Source: Vibrio azureus
GTDB lineage: Bacteria; Pseudomonadota; Gammaproteobacteria; Enterobacterales; Vibrionaceae
DNA: 64,000 nucleotides
Direction: 5' to 3'
NCBI RefSeq assembly: GCF_002849855.1
Contig: NZ_CP018616.1
Location: 62,001-126,000, forward strand
Part shown: positions 54,044 to 63,981 of the stretch, piece by piece
Layout of the letters: every line of letters starts with the position of its first letter
Position numbering within the stretch: the first letter of the stretch is position 1
Notes under the pieces: generated by a model
Databases searched by the model: none
The model's input: only the letters and a program-made list of their open reading frames with translations
What the model was told of the DNA's origin: nothing
Position numbers and translations under genes: made by a program

Positions 54044-54204
54044 ATTAAACTCTCGAAACACTCTTTTACTGAGTGTGGTCTGGGGTTTTAGATACAATAA
54101 CTCCGAGCATTATATACTCAACTGCGCTTCAGTTGCAGGACCTAACTAGGATTCTGTTAGAAGTCACAGTTTTACTATTGAAATTGTGTTCAATCATCCC
54201 TATT

Positions 54205-54281
54205 TATACTCAAGTAACCTCAAGATACTGTGTTCAGCGAGTGACCTTATCTCTCAAGCATCTTGAAGTTACTTGGGTGTA
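54205..54281. repeat. Vibrio-type intergenic palindrome, long copy
   Basis: The arms TATACTCAAGTAACCTCAAGAT (from 54205) and ATCTTGAAGTTACTTGGGTGTA (ending 54281) pair over about 22 bases with few mismatches. It shares the arm core with the copies at 9977 and 43661. It lies between divergent rlmJ and prlC. Confidence 0.75.
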
Positions 54282-54516
54282 TTATTAGTTATTATTTCCA
54301 TCGTTATTATTTTTAGCTCAATCAAATGGTCGCTTCAGTGTGGCTTGGTTGAGGAGAAACGAGACTCAAGGACAGAGTAAGCGCTAGTGGTCACAAAGCC
54401 ATCGCAGCATCGAGAAAGGAAACGGAAATCCCCCATTCATGTTGTTGGCTTGCCTGTTGATTGGGTTCGCCTATTTTAGGCCGACATACAGAGCCAAAAC
54501 AAAAAAGGAATGTTTC
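54282..54516. other. prlC upstream region
   Basis: About 235 bases without an obvious gene, expected to carry the prlC promoter. I see no clear heat-shock or other consensus promoter. Confidence 0.4.
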
Positions 54517-56559
54517 ATGTCTAATCCACTTCTTACGTTTACGGATTTACCTCCATTTTCACACATTAAACCTGAGCATATTAAGCCAGCAATGGAGCAA
54601 GTGATTGCGGATTGCCGAGCGAAGATCGATGAAGTATTGCAAGACAACGCCATGCCCACTTGGGCGAATGTGGTTGCTCCTATCGAACAAACCGACGATC
54701 GCTTAAGCCGAGTTTGGTCGCCAATCAGTCATATGAACTCGGTGGTCAACAGTGAAGCTTTACGCGAGGCGTATGAGAGCTGTCTGCCTATTCTTTCTGA
54801 ATACAGCACTTGGGTTGGGCAGCACAAAGGTTTGTATGAAGCGTATAAATCGATCAAAGCCAGTGAGGCGTTTGCCACGTTGACCCAAGCGCAACAAAAA
54901 ACCATTACGGATTCTTTGCGTGACTTTGAGTTATCAGGTATTGGTTTGCCATCGGATGAGCAGCACCGTTATGGTGAAATCAGTAAGCGCATGTCAGAGC
55001 TGAGCTCAACGTTCTCCAATAATGTGTTAGATGCCACAATGGGTTGGACGAAACATATTACTGATGCACAAGAGTTAGCTGGAATGCCAGAGTCGGCTTT
55101 AGCCGCAGCAAAGGCTGCCGCAGAAGCCAAAGAGCTAGAAGGTTATTTGATTACTTTAGATATCCCTTCTTATTTGCCAGTGATGACTTATTGCGACAAC
55201 CAAGCACTGCGTCAAGAGGTGTATCAAGCGTACGTCACTCGTGCTTCAGATCGTGGACCAAATGCTGGTAAGTGGGACAACACTGAAATCATTGCTGAGC
55301 AGTTGAAGTTACGCCATGAAATTGCGCGTCTGCTGGGTTTCAATACTTACAGTGAAAAATCACTATCGACTAAAATGGCTGAAAGCCCTGCACAAGTGCT
55401 TGGTTTCCTTAACGACTTGGCGACTAAGGCCAAACCGCAAGGTGAACGTGAAATCGAAGCATTACGCCAGTTTGCTGAGAGTGAGTTCGGTGTGAGTGAA
55501 CTGAACGTGTGGGATATTGCTTACTACAGTGAGAAACAGAAGCAGCATTTGTTCCAGATCTCTGATGAAGAGTTACGTCCTTATTTCCCAGAGTCCAAAG
55601 CGATCAGCGGTTTGTTTGAGGTCTTACATCGTGTGTTTGGTATGACGGTCACCGAGCGCGAAGGAGTGGACACTTGGCACGACTCAGTACGCTTCTTTGA
55701 CATCTTTGATGGCCAGAGCACGTTGCGTGGTAGCTTCTATTTAGATCTCTACGCTCGTGAACATAAACGCGGCGGAGCTTGGATGGATGATTGTCGTGGT
55801 CGACGCGTCACCTTATCTGGCGAACTACAAACGCCAGTGGCATACCTCACATGTAATTTTAATCGTCCAGTGGGCGACAAACCTGCGCTGTTCACACATG
55901 ATGAAGTCGTGACTTTGTTCCACGAGTTTGGTCATGGTATTCATCACATGTTGACACAAGTCGATACGGGTGCCGTTTCCGGTATTAATGGTGTGCCTTG
56001 GGATGCGGTCGAACTACCAAGTCAATTCCTAGAAAACTGGTGTTGGGAAGAGGGCGCATTGGCGTTTATCTCCGGTCACTACGAAACGGGTGAACCTTTA
56101 CCGAAAGCCATGCTTGATAAGATGTTAGCTGCGAAAAACTTCCAATCTGCGATGGGTATTTTGCGCCAACTTGAGTTTGGTTTGTTTGATTTCACCTTGC
56201 ATACTGACTACGACCCAGAACTGGGCGCTCAGGTGCTGGAAACATTAGCCAGCGTGAAAGAAAAAGTCGCGGTAGTGCCTGCGGTTGAGTGGGCGCGATT
56301 CTCACACAGCTTTGGTCATATCTTTGCTGGTGGCTACAGTGCCGGCTACTACAGCTATCTTTGGGCAGAAGTGCTGTCTTCGGATGCGTTCTCGCGTTTT
56401 GAGGAAGAGGGGATCTTTAACCCTGAAACAGGACAAAGCTTCCTTAACCACATCCTAGAAATGGGGGGCAGTGAGGAGCCAATGGCCTTGTTTAAGCGCT
56501 TCCGTGGTCGTGAGCCAGAAATTGATGCCTTATTGCGTCACTCTGGGATTGCGGCATAA
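54517..56559 (+). CDS. prlC: oligopeptidase A (M3 metallopeptidase)
   Basis: This 680-residue zinc peptidase cleaves short peptides, including released signal peptides, in the cytosol. The metal site HEFGH (in LFHEFGHGIHHML) with a downstream Glu fits M3 thimet-type enzymes. The length equals E. coli OpdA/PrlC (680). ATG at 54517 has AAGGA seven bases upstream; the frame open to 54439 adds 26 unlike residues. rsmJ is downstream but separated by asnC on the opposite strand. Confidence 0.95.
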   Translation: MSNPLLTFTDLPPFSHIKPEHIKPAMEQVIADCRAKIDEVLQDNAMPTWANVVAPIEQTDDRLSRVWSPISHMNSVVNSEALREAYESCLPILSEYSTWVGQHKGLYEAYKSIKASEAFATLTQAQQKTITDSLRDFELSGIGLPSDEQHRYGEISKRMSELSSTFSNNVLDATMGWTKHITDAQELAGMPESALAAAKAAAEAKELEGYLITLDIPSYLPVMTYCDNQALRQEVYQAYVTRASDRGPNAGKWDNTEIIAEQLKLRHEIARLLGFNTYSEKSLSTKMAESPAQVLGFLNDLATKAKPQGEREIEALRQFAESEFGVSELNVWDIAYYSEKQKQHLFQISDEELRPYFPESKAISGLFEVLHRVFGMTVTEREGVDTWHDSVRFFDIFDGQSTLRGSFYLDLYAREHKRGGAWMDDCRGRRVTLSGELQTPVAYLTCNFNRPVGDKPALFTHDEVVTLFHEFGHGIHHMLTQVDTGAVSGINGVPWDAVELPSQFLENWCWEEGALAFISGHYETGEPLPKAMLDKMLAAKNFQSAMGILRQLEFGLFDFTLHTDYDPELGAQVLETLASVKEKVAVVPAVEWARFSHSFGHIFAGGYSAGYYSYLWAEVLSSDAFSRFEEEGIFNPETGQSFLNHILEMGGSEEPMALFKRFRGREPEIDALLRHSGIAA

Positions 56560-56583
56560 TAGAGTCAACGGTTTAATAGGTTC

Positions 56584-56612
56584 AAAGGGCAGCGAATAGG
56601 CTGCCTTTTATT
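56584..56612. terminator. terminator after prlC
   Basis: An AAAGGGCAGC arm (56584-56593) pairs, with one bulged G, with GCTGCCTTT (56600-56608), then TTTAT. It lies between convergent prlC and asnC. Confidence 0.7.
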
Positions 56613-56647
56613 TAACTGATTAACCTTTTGTTTATTTAACTGATTAA
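56607..56647. repeat. 17-bp direct repeat pair beside asnC
   Basis: TTTATTTAACTGATTAA occurs at 56607-56623 and again at 56631-56647. The second copy lies just past the asnC stop codon (56658-56660). The function is unknown; slippage duplication is likely. Confidence 0.7.
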
Positions 56648-56657
56648 TGTGCTGAAA

Positions 56658-57122
56658 TTACGGGTTTACGTTGCGATTGATCGGGTTTTGTAGCGAAATG
56701 AGCGTTTCTGTTGATTGCACCTCATCGATGGCTTGCAGCTTATCGATCAGGACAAATTGCAACTCTTCAATCGACTTACACATCAGTTTAACGAAGATGT
56801 TATATGCCCCAGTGGTATAGTAAGCCTCCACCACTTCATCCAGTGCGTTCAACTTTTCCAATGCAGAGTGATAATCGCGTGCGGCATTTAAGTTGATGCC
56901 AATAAAACAGCAAACATCGTAGCCAAGTTTTTTGGTGTTGATGATCACTTCTGTCCTTTCAATGATACCCGCTGCTTTCATTTTCTCTATACGTACGTGA
57001 ATCGTGGCAGGACTGACTTCAAATTGCTTGGCCATTTCTGCATAAGGCTTACGGGCATCTGCCATTAAGGTCTTAAGGATCGCACGGTCGAGATCATCGA
57101 TTTTAGGCTGAGTGGTATTCAT
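56658..57122 (-). CDS. asnC: Lrp/AsnC family regulator AsnC
   Basis: This 154-residue Lrp/AsnC protein is most like E. coli AsnC (152), which activates asnA in the absence of asparagine. An N-terminal helix-turn-helix (about 8-60, PYAEMAKQFEVSPATIHVRIEKMK) precedes a RAM ligand-binding domain, with the TGAYNIFVKLMC segment close to the E. coli sequence. asnA is not seen in the window; instead rsmJ lies divergently upstream. The gene sits between prlC and rsmJ, an insertion relative to E. coli order. Confidence 0.92.
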   Translation of the reverse strand: MNTTQPKIDDLDRAILKTLMADARKPYAEMAKQFEVSPATIHVRIEKMKAAGIIERTEVIINTKKLGYDVCCFIGINLNAARDYHSALEKLNALDEVVEAYYTTGAYNIFVKLMCKSIEELQFVLIDKLQAIDEVQSTETLISLQNPINRNVNP

Positions 57123-57304
57123 ATAAGGTGCTTATTTTGTTTGAGAGGTTAGGTGTATTTTATACATATCCTCAGGTTTGCGTACAGGGTTCAAACGCGA
57201 TAACCGCTTACCTTGCTAACTAGTCGGACGATGGCGACTGGCATCTCAGGGTGCTTTAGGTATACACTCAGCGCCAGATATATCGACCATATTGGAGTCC
57301 TCTT

Positions 57305-58102
57305 TTGCAACTGCAATTGATTTGTGAAGACCTTTCTCAACAGTCTCATCTGGATGAACTTGCTGCACGCTGGCAGCTTACTCATTCTGATGACAGCGAT
57401 TTTGCTTTAGTACTTACCTCAGAACGCTTGGAACTGCGTAAAGTGGATGAACCAAAGCTAGGGGCTATTTTTGTTGATTTGATTGGTGGTGCGGTGGGAC
57501 ATCGACGCAAGTTTGGTGGTGGAAAAGGGCAAGCCATCGCCAAAGCGGCAGGCCTGAATAAGGGTGTGATACCGACGGTATTAGATGGTACTGCGGGACT
57601 AGGTAGGGATGCGTTTGTATTGGCTTCTTTGGGTTGCAATGTGCAGATGGTGGAGCGTCACCCTGTAGTCGCTGCTTTGCTTGATGACGGTTTAGCACGC
57701 GCTAAACAAGATCCCGAGATTGGTACTTGGGTCAGTGAACGAATGAAGCTTGTGCATGCATCAAGTCATGATGCCTTACAGAAGCTGGCGCAAGATAAGG
57801 ACTTTGTGCAGCCGGATGTTGTGTATCTTGATCCTATGTATCCTCATCCAGAAAACAAAAAAAAGTCGGCGTTAGTCAAAAAAGAGATGCGCGTTTTCCA
57901 GTCCTTAGTTGGGGCTGATCTAGACGCTGATGATTTATTGGCTCCGGCTTTAGCCTTAGCCAGTAAGCGAGTGGTTGTTAAACGCCCCGATTACGCCAAC
58001 TGGCTCAATGAGCAAAAGCCTAGCATGGCGATTGAAACCAAGAAGAATCGTTTTGATGTGTATGTGAAAGCCGCAATGGGCGAGTCGACTCACACAGCGT
58101 AA
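57305..58102 (+). CDS. rsmJ: 16S rRNA m2G1516 methyltransferase RsmJ
   Basis: This 265-residue SAM-dependent enzyme methylates G1516 of 16S rRNA. Shared motifs with E. coli RsmJ (250) are [29 protein letters not shown], the SAM loop [17 protein letters not shown], and YLDPMYPH. It starts with TTG at 57305, with GGAG eight bases upstream; no ATG is in frame nearby. It is about 15 residues longer than the E. coli protein, mainly at the N terminus. It lies divergent to asnC. Confidence 0.93.
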   Translation: MQLQLICEDLSQQSHLDELAARWQLTHSDDSDFALVLTSERLELRKVDEPKLGAIFVDLIGGAVGHRRKFGGGKGQAIAKAAGLNKGVIPTVLDGTAGLGRDAFVLASLGCNVQMVERHPVVAALLDDGLARAKQDPEIGTWVSERMKLVHASSHDALQKLAQDKDFVQPDVVYLDPMYPHPENKKKSALVKKEMRVFQSLVGADLDADDLLAPALALASKRVVVKRPDYANWLNEQKPSMAIETKKNRFDVYVKAAMGESTHTA

Positions 58103-58144
58103 TATTGTTGATAAAGATTGTGGATAGGTCGAGAGTTACCACAC

Positions 58145-58181
58145 CAAGCAGAGCACGAAATTATCGTGCTCTGCTTGTTTT
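58145..58181 (+). terminator. rsmJ terminator
   Basis: A 14-bp perfect stem (58145-58158 with 58164-58177, five-base loop) ends in TTTT, about 40 bases past the rsmJ stop. Confidence 0.85.
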
Positions 58182-58244
58182 GAAGAGATGAAAATGAGAT
58201 CTAACGGCTTGCTTTAGATAACAACAATTAACATCAAGATGAGT

Positions 58245-59123
58245 TTATTGCTGATTGAATTGCTTTTCGACGTGAGGCTTTACCCATGTTTCGTTGACCC
58301 AAAGTGAGACAAGAATAATCAACCCACCGATTGCCAGGCGTTGGATGTCGACATCTCGATTCCAAATAACGATATTAACGATCAAGCCGGCAGGGATTAA
58401 CGCGTTATTCATGACGGCTAGAGCGCCCGCGTTGACCATCGTTGCCCCTTTATTCCAGATAAAGAATCCAACTCCTGATGCGACGATACCAAGGTAAACC
58501 AAAATACCCCATTGTGTGAAGGTCGTTGGCAGTTTATCTGGGTTCCCCATCAGAGCAAAAGCAAGCGTAGCAACACATAAGGCTCCCAAAAAGAAATAAC
58601 CGAATACGCTGTGTTGTGGTAAATCAATCGCCTCGGTTTCTAAAATGTATTTGTAGCCAACTTGACCTATCGCAAAGCACAGATTCGCTGCCTGAACGAC
58701 CAAAAAACCCAATAAAAAGTTTTCATTGATACCCGCAAATTTAATCCATGCCGCTCCTGAGACTGCAATGGCAGCAGTGATAAGGTAGAGCGGAGAGAAG
58801 CGTCGTTTTAAAAAATCATAAATAAGTGTGACGTATAGTGGTGTAAAGACCGTAAACAGTAACACCTCTGGTACCGAGAGCAGGGTAAAGGATTGATAAT
58901 AAAAGCAGTACATTAACCCCAGCTGAAAGCCGCCAACTAACATAAGCTTCGCAATCAGTGAGCGACTGACGCCGCGGAATTTCATGAAGGGCAGAAACAC
59001 CAAGCTGGCCAGCGCGACACGCATTAAAACTGAGAACCAAGCATCAACCTGACCAGCAAGATAGACACCAATCAGGCTAAAGGAAAATGCCCATACTAGG
59101 GTCATTGAATAGAGATAACTCAT
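58245..59123 (-). CDS. EamA/DMT family transporter (carboxylate/amino acid/amine type)
   Basis: This 292-residue inner-membrane protein has ten predicted transmembrane helices in two EamA repeats, the drug/metabolite transporter fold. The first helix is MSYLYSMTLVWAFSFSLIG and the second repeat starts near residue 145. The sequence resembles members annotated as carboxylate/amino acid/amine transporters; the substrate and direction are unknown. It lies on the minus strand between rsmJ and uspA with no close partner. Confidence 0.85.
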   Translation of the reverse strand: MSYLYSMTLVWAFSFSLIGVYLAGQVDAWFSVLMRVALASLVFLPFMKFRGVSRSLIAKLMLVGGFQLGLMYCFYYQSFTLLSVPEVLLFTVFTPLYVTLIYDFLKRRFSPLYLITAAIAVSGAAWIKFAGINENFLLGFLVVQAANLCFAIGQVGYKYILETEAIDLPQHSVFGYFFLGALCVATLAFALMGNPDKLPTTFTQWGILVYLGIVASGVGFFIWNKGATMVNAGALAVMNNALIPAGLIVNIVIWNRDVDIQRLAIGGLIILVSLWVNETWVKPHVEKQFNQQ

Positions 59124-59193
59124 TGATTATGTTCTTCTTAAGCATAAATGAGAAGAAAGTCTAACCAAGTTTTATCTTTCCGCCAATGATTAC

Positions 59194-59619
59194 TTAGTCT
59201 CTTAGAGGTACAACCAGCATGTCAATGGGAGAGCAGTTAATCAATTGGCGTGTTGAAGATAGGATCTTACTCCAAAAATCTTGGTGGTGGCCACAAACGA
59301 GCAGATCGACATTATAGGCTTGAATGGTATCGCATAACTCATTACTGAGATCACCACTGCCGACCAAGGTATGTGTAATCGGGTAGTCGGCGTACTCTTC
59401 GAAATTGGCAAGCTGGGTTCGAGAAGCTTCGATGGCTTGATGTTGTGCTTCTGCCATATTGATGTCGATAAGCCCAGTGTAGAGCTCTGCATAATTGACA
59501 TCAATGTGGATAAAAGACACCTTAGCGTTCAATGGTTGCGCGAGTAAAACGGCTTTTTTTATGAGCATTTTACTCTCATCAGATAAATCAACAGCAACAA
59601 GTATATGTCGGTAACTCAT
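59194..59619 (-). CDS. uspA: universal stress protein UspA
   Basis: This 141-residue cytosolic Usp-domain protein begins [11 protein letters not shown] and has the GSG / [17 protein letters not shown] region of the non-ATP-binding UspA class. It is induced on growth arrest in E. coli. AAGGAG lies eight bases before ATG. It diverges from ftnA, with uspB beyond. The 157-base intergenic region carries both promoters. Confidence 0.93.
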   Translation of the reverse strand: MSYRHILVAVDLSDESKMLIKKAVLLAQPLNAKVSFIHIDVNYAELYTGLIDINMAEAQHQAIEASRTQLANFEEYADYPITHTLVGSGDLSNELCDTIQAYNVDLLVCGHHQDFWSKILSSTRQLINCSPIDMLVVPLRD

Positions 59620-59776
59620 ATCGTGTTCTCCTTACTGGGTTTCTTCCCTCAGATTAGCACTAAGTGTCGGATAATTTTGCAGAAGTGATCTCATCTAAAG
59701 CAAACGCGGTACAAGCTCTTAGTCAATTAATCGTGTTATAGTGACGTTAAACGCATGCAAATAAATAGGAGTTAAC

Positions 59777-60304
59777 ATGCTATCTCAGACTATGGTTGAA
59801 CAATTGAATGAGCAAATTAACCTAGAATTTTTTTCATCCAATCTATACTTACAAATGAGTGCTTGGTGTGAAGATAAAGGTTTTGAAGGTGCTGCTGAAT
59901 TTTTACGTGCTCATGCCGTAGAGGAGATGGAGCACATGCAACGCCTTTTTACCTACGTAAGTGAAACTGGCGCATTACCGATCCTAGGTGCAATTAAAGC
60001 ACCGAAGCATGATTTTGCAAGTCTTGGTGATGTTTTTCGTGAAACTTACGAACATGAGCGCATGATTACAGAGCAAATCAATAAATTAGCTCATGGTGCT
60101 TTTACGAGCCAAGACTACTCAACGTTTAACTTTCTTCAGTGGTACGTCGCTGAGCAGCACGAAGAAGAGAAGTTGTTCAAAGGTATTTTAGATAAGATAG
60201 AGCTGGTTGGTGAAGATGGTAAAGCCTTGTTCTTCATTGATAAAGACCTAGCTCAAATGGCAAAAGAAGGTTCATCTTCCATTATGGGTGCTCCAGCTGC
60301 ATAG
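59777..60304 (+). CDS. ftnA: non-haem ferritin FtnA
   Basis: This 175-residue bacterial ferritin stores iron in a 24-subunit shell. The ferroxidase ligands are visible in [12 protein letters not shown] (Glu 17), EEMEHM (Glu and His near 50-53) and the EQINKLA / EQHEEE segments. It ends with [10 protein letters not shown], like other bacterial FtnA. AGGAG lies five bases before ATG. It lies between uspA and uspB, which are neighbours in E. coli; uspB follows by 88 bases on the same strand. Confidence 0.94.
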   Translation: MLSQTMVEQLNEQINLEFFSSNLYLQMSAWCEDKGFEGAAEFLRAHAVEEMEHMQRLFTYVSETGALPILGAIKAPKHDFASLGDVFRETYEHERMITEQINKLAHGAFTSQDYSTFNFLQWYVAEQHEEEKLFKGILDKIELVGEDGKALFFIDKDLAQMAKEGSSSIMGAPAA

Positions 60305-60374
60305 ACGCGTACCCTGCGCAATAAGCAGCGGGTAAAAGTCGCAACGGTCGTCTTTTTCTCTTGAGCATAAGTGA

Positions 60375-60716
<342 letters not shown>

Positions 60717-60791
60717 CCCAGTCGATTTGCGCCGCTGATTTAAGCGCTTTTCCCAGTCACGATTTATCGGTAGAATGAACAAGTAAAAAGC

Positions 60792-60822
60792 AAGGATGTG
60801 CACCACGCACATCCTTTTTTAT
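60792..60822 (+). terminator. uspB terminator
   Basis: The 10-bp stem AAGGATGTGC (60792-60801) with GCACATCCTT (60807-60816) is followed by a run of T. Confidence 0.88.
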
Positions 60823-60871
60823 TTTTCAGGTTTTGCACAAAGCCAACCAAATAAGTAATTGAGCGTTACCA

Positions 60872-62065
60872 ATGAGTAAGAAATTTGATGTTGTTGTAAT
60901 TGGCGCAGGGGCTGCGGGTTTGATGTGTGCGGCGGAAGCTGGCAAACGTGGACGTAGCGTACTGGTACTTGATCATGCCAAAAAACCAGGGCGTAAAATC
61001 CTTATCTCAGGTGGTGGCCGTTGTAACTTCACTAACTACGATGTTGAATCAAACCATTACTTATGCCAAAACCCACATTTCGTAAAGTCCGCTTTGTCTC
61101 AATACACCAACTGGGATTTTATCTCTTTAGTGAGCAAGCACGGTATCGAATTTGAAGAGCGTGACCACGGACAGCTGTTCTGTGTTGATGCGTTTACCGC
61201 GAAAGACATCGTTAAGATGCTCCTAGCAGAGTGCGACATGCCAAACATTCAACAGCGTTATCAATGTGATGTCCATTCGATTGAGAAAACCGACGTGGGC
61301 TTCCGTCTGCATGCAGGTACTGAACCGATTGAATGTGACTCTTTGGTGATCGCGACAGGTGGTCTGTCAATGCCGAAATTGGGAGCCACGCCATTTGGCT
61401 ATAAAGTGGCCGAGCAGTTTGATATTCCGGTGATTGCCACTACAGCAGGCCTGGTGCCATTCACTCTGCATAAAGAAGACAAAGAAGACTTTGCTGAGCT
61501 TTCTGGTATCGCGATTCCCACTGAGATTACAGCTCAAGACGGGACCATGTTCAAAGAGGCCTTATTATTTACTCACCGTGGTTTATCTGGCCCATCGGTA
61601 CTGCAAATCTCTTCATTCTGGAAAGCAGGGCAAAAAGTATCAATTAACCTCGTGCCGAATGACGATGTGACGCAATTGCTCGAACGCAGCCGAGAAAAGC
61701 ATCCTAATCAAAGCCTAAAAAATACCTTAGCCAAAGTGTTGCCAAAGCGTCTGGTTGAAGTGTTGATAGAGCGCAAAGAACTGGCGGATAAACCGCTTAA
61801 ACAGCTTAATCCAAAAGAGCTTAGCGCCATTGTTGAGCGTTTAGAGAACTGGATCGTCGCGCCAAATGGCACCGAAGGTTATCGCACTGCTGAAGTCACG
61901 TTAGGTGGCGTGGATACTGATCACTTGTCATCAAAAACCATGGAATGCAAGAACATCAAAGGCTTGTACTTTATCGGTGAAGTGATGGATGTCACTGGCT
62001 GGTTAGGTGGCTACAATTTCCAATGGTGTTGGTCGAGCGGCTTTGTTGCGGGGCAGCGAGTGTAA
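60872..62065 (+). CDS. yhiN: HI0933-type NAD(P)/FAD-dependent oxidoreductase YhiN
   Basis: This 397-residue flavoprotein has an N-terminal GAGAAGLMCA dinucleotide-binding motif and ISGGGRCNFTN characteristic of the HI0933/YhiN family. Its C-terminal end reads FIGEVMDVTGWLGGYNFQWCWSSG (in parts). The substrate is not known. E. coli yhiN also lies near uspB, so position supports orthology. The ribosome site before ATG is weak. It ends facing a DMT transporter gene, separated by a T-less hairpin. Confidence 0.88.
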   Translation: MSKKFDVVVIGAGAAGLMCAAEAGKRGRSVLVLDHAKKPGRKILISGGGRCNFTNYDVESNHYLCQNPHFVKSALSQYTNWDFISLVSKHGIEFEERDHGQLFCVDAFTAKDIVKMLLAECDMPNIQQRYQCDVHSIEKTDVGFRLHAGTEPIECDSLVIATGGLSMPKLGATPFGYKVAEQFDIPVIATTAGLVPFTLHKEDKEDFAELSGIAIPTEITAQDGTMFKEALLFTHRGLSGPSVLQISSFWKAGQKVSINLVPNDDVTQLLERSREKHPNQSLKNTLAKVLPKRLVEVLIERKELADKPLKQLNPKELSAIVERLENWIVAPNGTEGYRTAEVTLGGVDTDHLSSKTMECKNIKGLYFIGEVMDVTGWLGGYNFQWCWSSGFVAGQRV

Positions 62066-62072
62066 GTAATCA

Positions 62073-62110
62073 CGCTATCGGGCTCGATAATAGGATGTTG
62101 CCCGATAGCG
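62073..62110. other. 10-bp inverted repeat between yhiN and a DMT gene
   Basis: CGCTATCGGG (62073-62082) pairs with CCCGATAGCG (62101-62110). It has no T-run. It lies seven bases beyond the yhiN stop and ends close to the convergent gene's stop. Confidence 0.6.
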
Positions 62111-62116
62111 GAAGAT

Positions 62117-63025
62117 TTATTGCGATGCGGTCGTCTTGGCTGAGTTTTTGCGTGGTTTCCATTGCTGGATAACCAGACCGAAGATAATCAGAACCAGCCC
62201 AATGAGCGTCGCTGGATGAATCGTCTCCCCAATGATGGTCGCCAGCAAAATAAGTGAAATAAACGGTGAAGCAAAAATAAGATTACTGATACGGGCGGTA
62301 TTTTGTGTCAGTTTGAGGGCAGAGAGCCACAAAACAAACGTAATGCCCATTTCGAATAACCCCACATAGGTGACCGCCGCCCAGCCCTTAAAGGTGATGT
62401 GCTGCCAATTGGCCCCTTCGTAAAGGCTGATGGCAATAGCAAATGGAATCGCGACCAAAAAACCAAGCAATACGCCAACCACAGGATCTGCGGTATTTTT
62501 GGTGTTGAGAATCCAATAGCTGGCCCAGAGTAACGTCGATAACAGGGCCAAACCCACCCCCAGAGGACTTTCAAACGTCATGCCCAAAACATCCCCTTCG
62601 GTGGCAATGACAATCACGCCCAAGTAACTGAATGCACAAGCAACCCAATCTCTTGCTCGAATTTTTTGCCCTAAGAATATCGCCGCCATAAGAGTTAAGG
62701 TAATGGCCCAACTGTAATTGATCGCTTGGGCTTGGGAAGCAGGCAGCAACGAGTAAGCCTTAAATAAGATCAGGTAGTAAGCCAGTGGGTTGACCAAACC
62801 AAGCAGTAAATAATAGTAAGGTTTGGCGCGGAAAGTCTTACCTAATAAATGCAGCTTTTTTTGTATGCTGCATACGATAACAAGGGCGAAAGCGGACACA
62901 ATGCTCGCGATGGTGAGCATCTGAATGGGGCTAAACTCGGCTAACGTCAGTTTAAAAGCGGTAGCCACAGTCGACCAAAGTAATACTGCGGAAAGTCCAA
63001 AAATAAGAGCGCGTTGCTCGTTCAT
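62117..63025 (-). CDS. EamA/DMT family transporter downstream of eutC
   Basis: This 302-residue transporter has ten predicted transmembrane helices in two EamA repeats (GLSAVLLWSTVATAFKL and the second repeat near residue 150). A basic tail (KPRKNSAK) follows the last helix. An AGAGG site lies just before ATG. It begins 30 bases downstream of eutC on the same strand, so it is probably in the same transcript, which suggests transport of a compound linked to ethanolamine use; this is inference. Confidence 0.83.
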   Translation of the reverse strand: MNEQRALIFGLSAVLLWSTVATAFKLTLAEFSPIQMLTIASIVSAFALVIVCSIQKKLHLLGKTFRAKPYYYLLLGLVNPLAYYLILFKAYSLLPASQAQAINYSWAITLTLMAAIFLGQKIRARDWVACAFSYLGVIVIATEGDVLGMTFESPLGVGLALLSTLLWASYWILNTKNTADPVVGVLLGFLVAIPFAIAISLYEGANWQHITFKGWAAVTYVGLFEMGITFVLWLSALKLTQNTARISNLIFASPFISLILLATIIGETIHPATLIGLVLIIFGLVIQQWKPRKNSAKTTASQ

Positions 63026-63055
63026 AGTGCCTCTGTGTCGTGGATAGCGTAGTGG

Positions 63056-63955
63056 CTAATTATCGTGTGTTGAGAGTGTATTCGAGGACTTGGTTTTGAT
63101 TAAGCAAAAAGTGCGCTTATCATTCAATGTTTTTTGGCCAGCTTGCTCTGATAGGACGCTATTATCTTTGACTTCCACGCCTGATTGCTGCTGCCGGCGC
63201 AATTGACGCAGCAGATAGAGTGCCTTATGACACGCATCACTGTAGCTTAATCCTTGTGGGCGAATGTTCGAAATGCAATTTCTTTGAGCATCATTTGTGC
63301 CAGATTTGGCCTGCCAAGTCAGGTAAAGCCCCATGCTATCAGGAGAGCTTAATCCTGGCCGCTCACCAATTAATACTAAGACAATATCCGCTTGCAGTGC
63401 ATCACAGACATCATCGCCTACGGCAACTCGGCCTTGGCGAACGATATTGAGTGGTGCGCATGCCCAGTTGAATATGGGGTCGTTATGCAGCTCATAGCTC
63501 AAGCGTTGTAAAAAAGGCGTGGCATGTTCAGCAATGGCCGTTGCAGAAAGCCCGTCCGCAATGACGACAGCCAGATTGATACGGGATGAAACTTGTTGTG
63601 AATACTGGGCTAAGCGTTGATATGCTGGGGGTGATAATTGCTTACCAAGGTCGGGACGTTGTAGATAAGTCATACGATCTTGAGCTTGGCTGTCTAACAA
63701 GAAAATCTGCTCGGGGAAAAGGGCATCGATCTCGCGGCTATTACTCAGCTTTCTACTCAGTAATGCGCTATCCAGTTGACTATGTACGGCATCGATCGCT
63801 TGCGCATGGTCTAGCTGAAAGGTGAGTAATTCTTGGGTAGGTAAACTGGTTCCGCTACGGCCGATAGCGATACGTGCTGCGGTCATTTCACGCAAAGGCA
63901 GCCAAGGATTCTCAATCACAATGTGATTCATGGAGTGCGGTTTTTTTGCTTGCAT
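63056..63955 (-). CDS. eutC: ethanolamine ammonia-lyase small subunit EutC
   Basis: This protein is about 300 residues and is the small subunit of the cobalamin-dependent enzyme that converts ethanolamine to acetaldehyde and ammonia. It has the EutC hallmark NPWxxLRxxTxARIAxGRSGxSLPT, followed by QLDHAQAIDAV and the GERPGLSSPDSMGLYLTW segment. ATG at 63955 is chosen because GAG lies upstream; a TTG at 63985 is possible. The C-terminal 45 residues are Ser/Thr/Lys-rich and unlike the core. The large subunit EutB should be just upstream, off the right edge. Confidence 0.92.
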   Translation of the reverse strand: MQAKKPHSMNHIVIENPWLPLREMTAARIAIGRSGTSLPTQELLTFQLDHAQAIDAVHSQLDSALLSRKLSNSREIDALFPEQIFLLDSQAQDRMTYLQRPDLGKQLSPPAYQRLAQYSQQVSSRINLAVVIADGLSATAIAEHATPFLQRLSYELHNDPIFNWACAPLNIVRQGRVAVGDDVCDALQADIVLVLIGERPGLSSPDSMGLYLTWQAKSGTNDAQRNCISNIRPQGLSYSDACHKALYLLRQLRRQQQSGVEVKDNSVLSEQAGQKTLNDKRTFCLIKTKSSNTLSTHDN

Positions 63956-63981
63956 CAGTAGATTCTCTTTAATAGCTTGGT

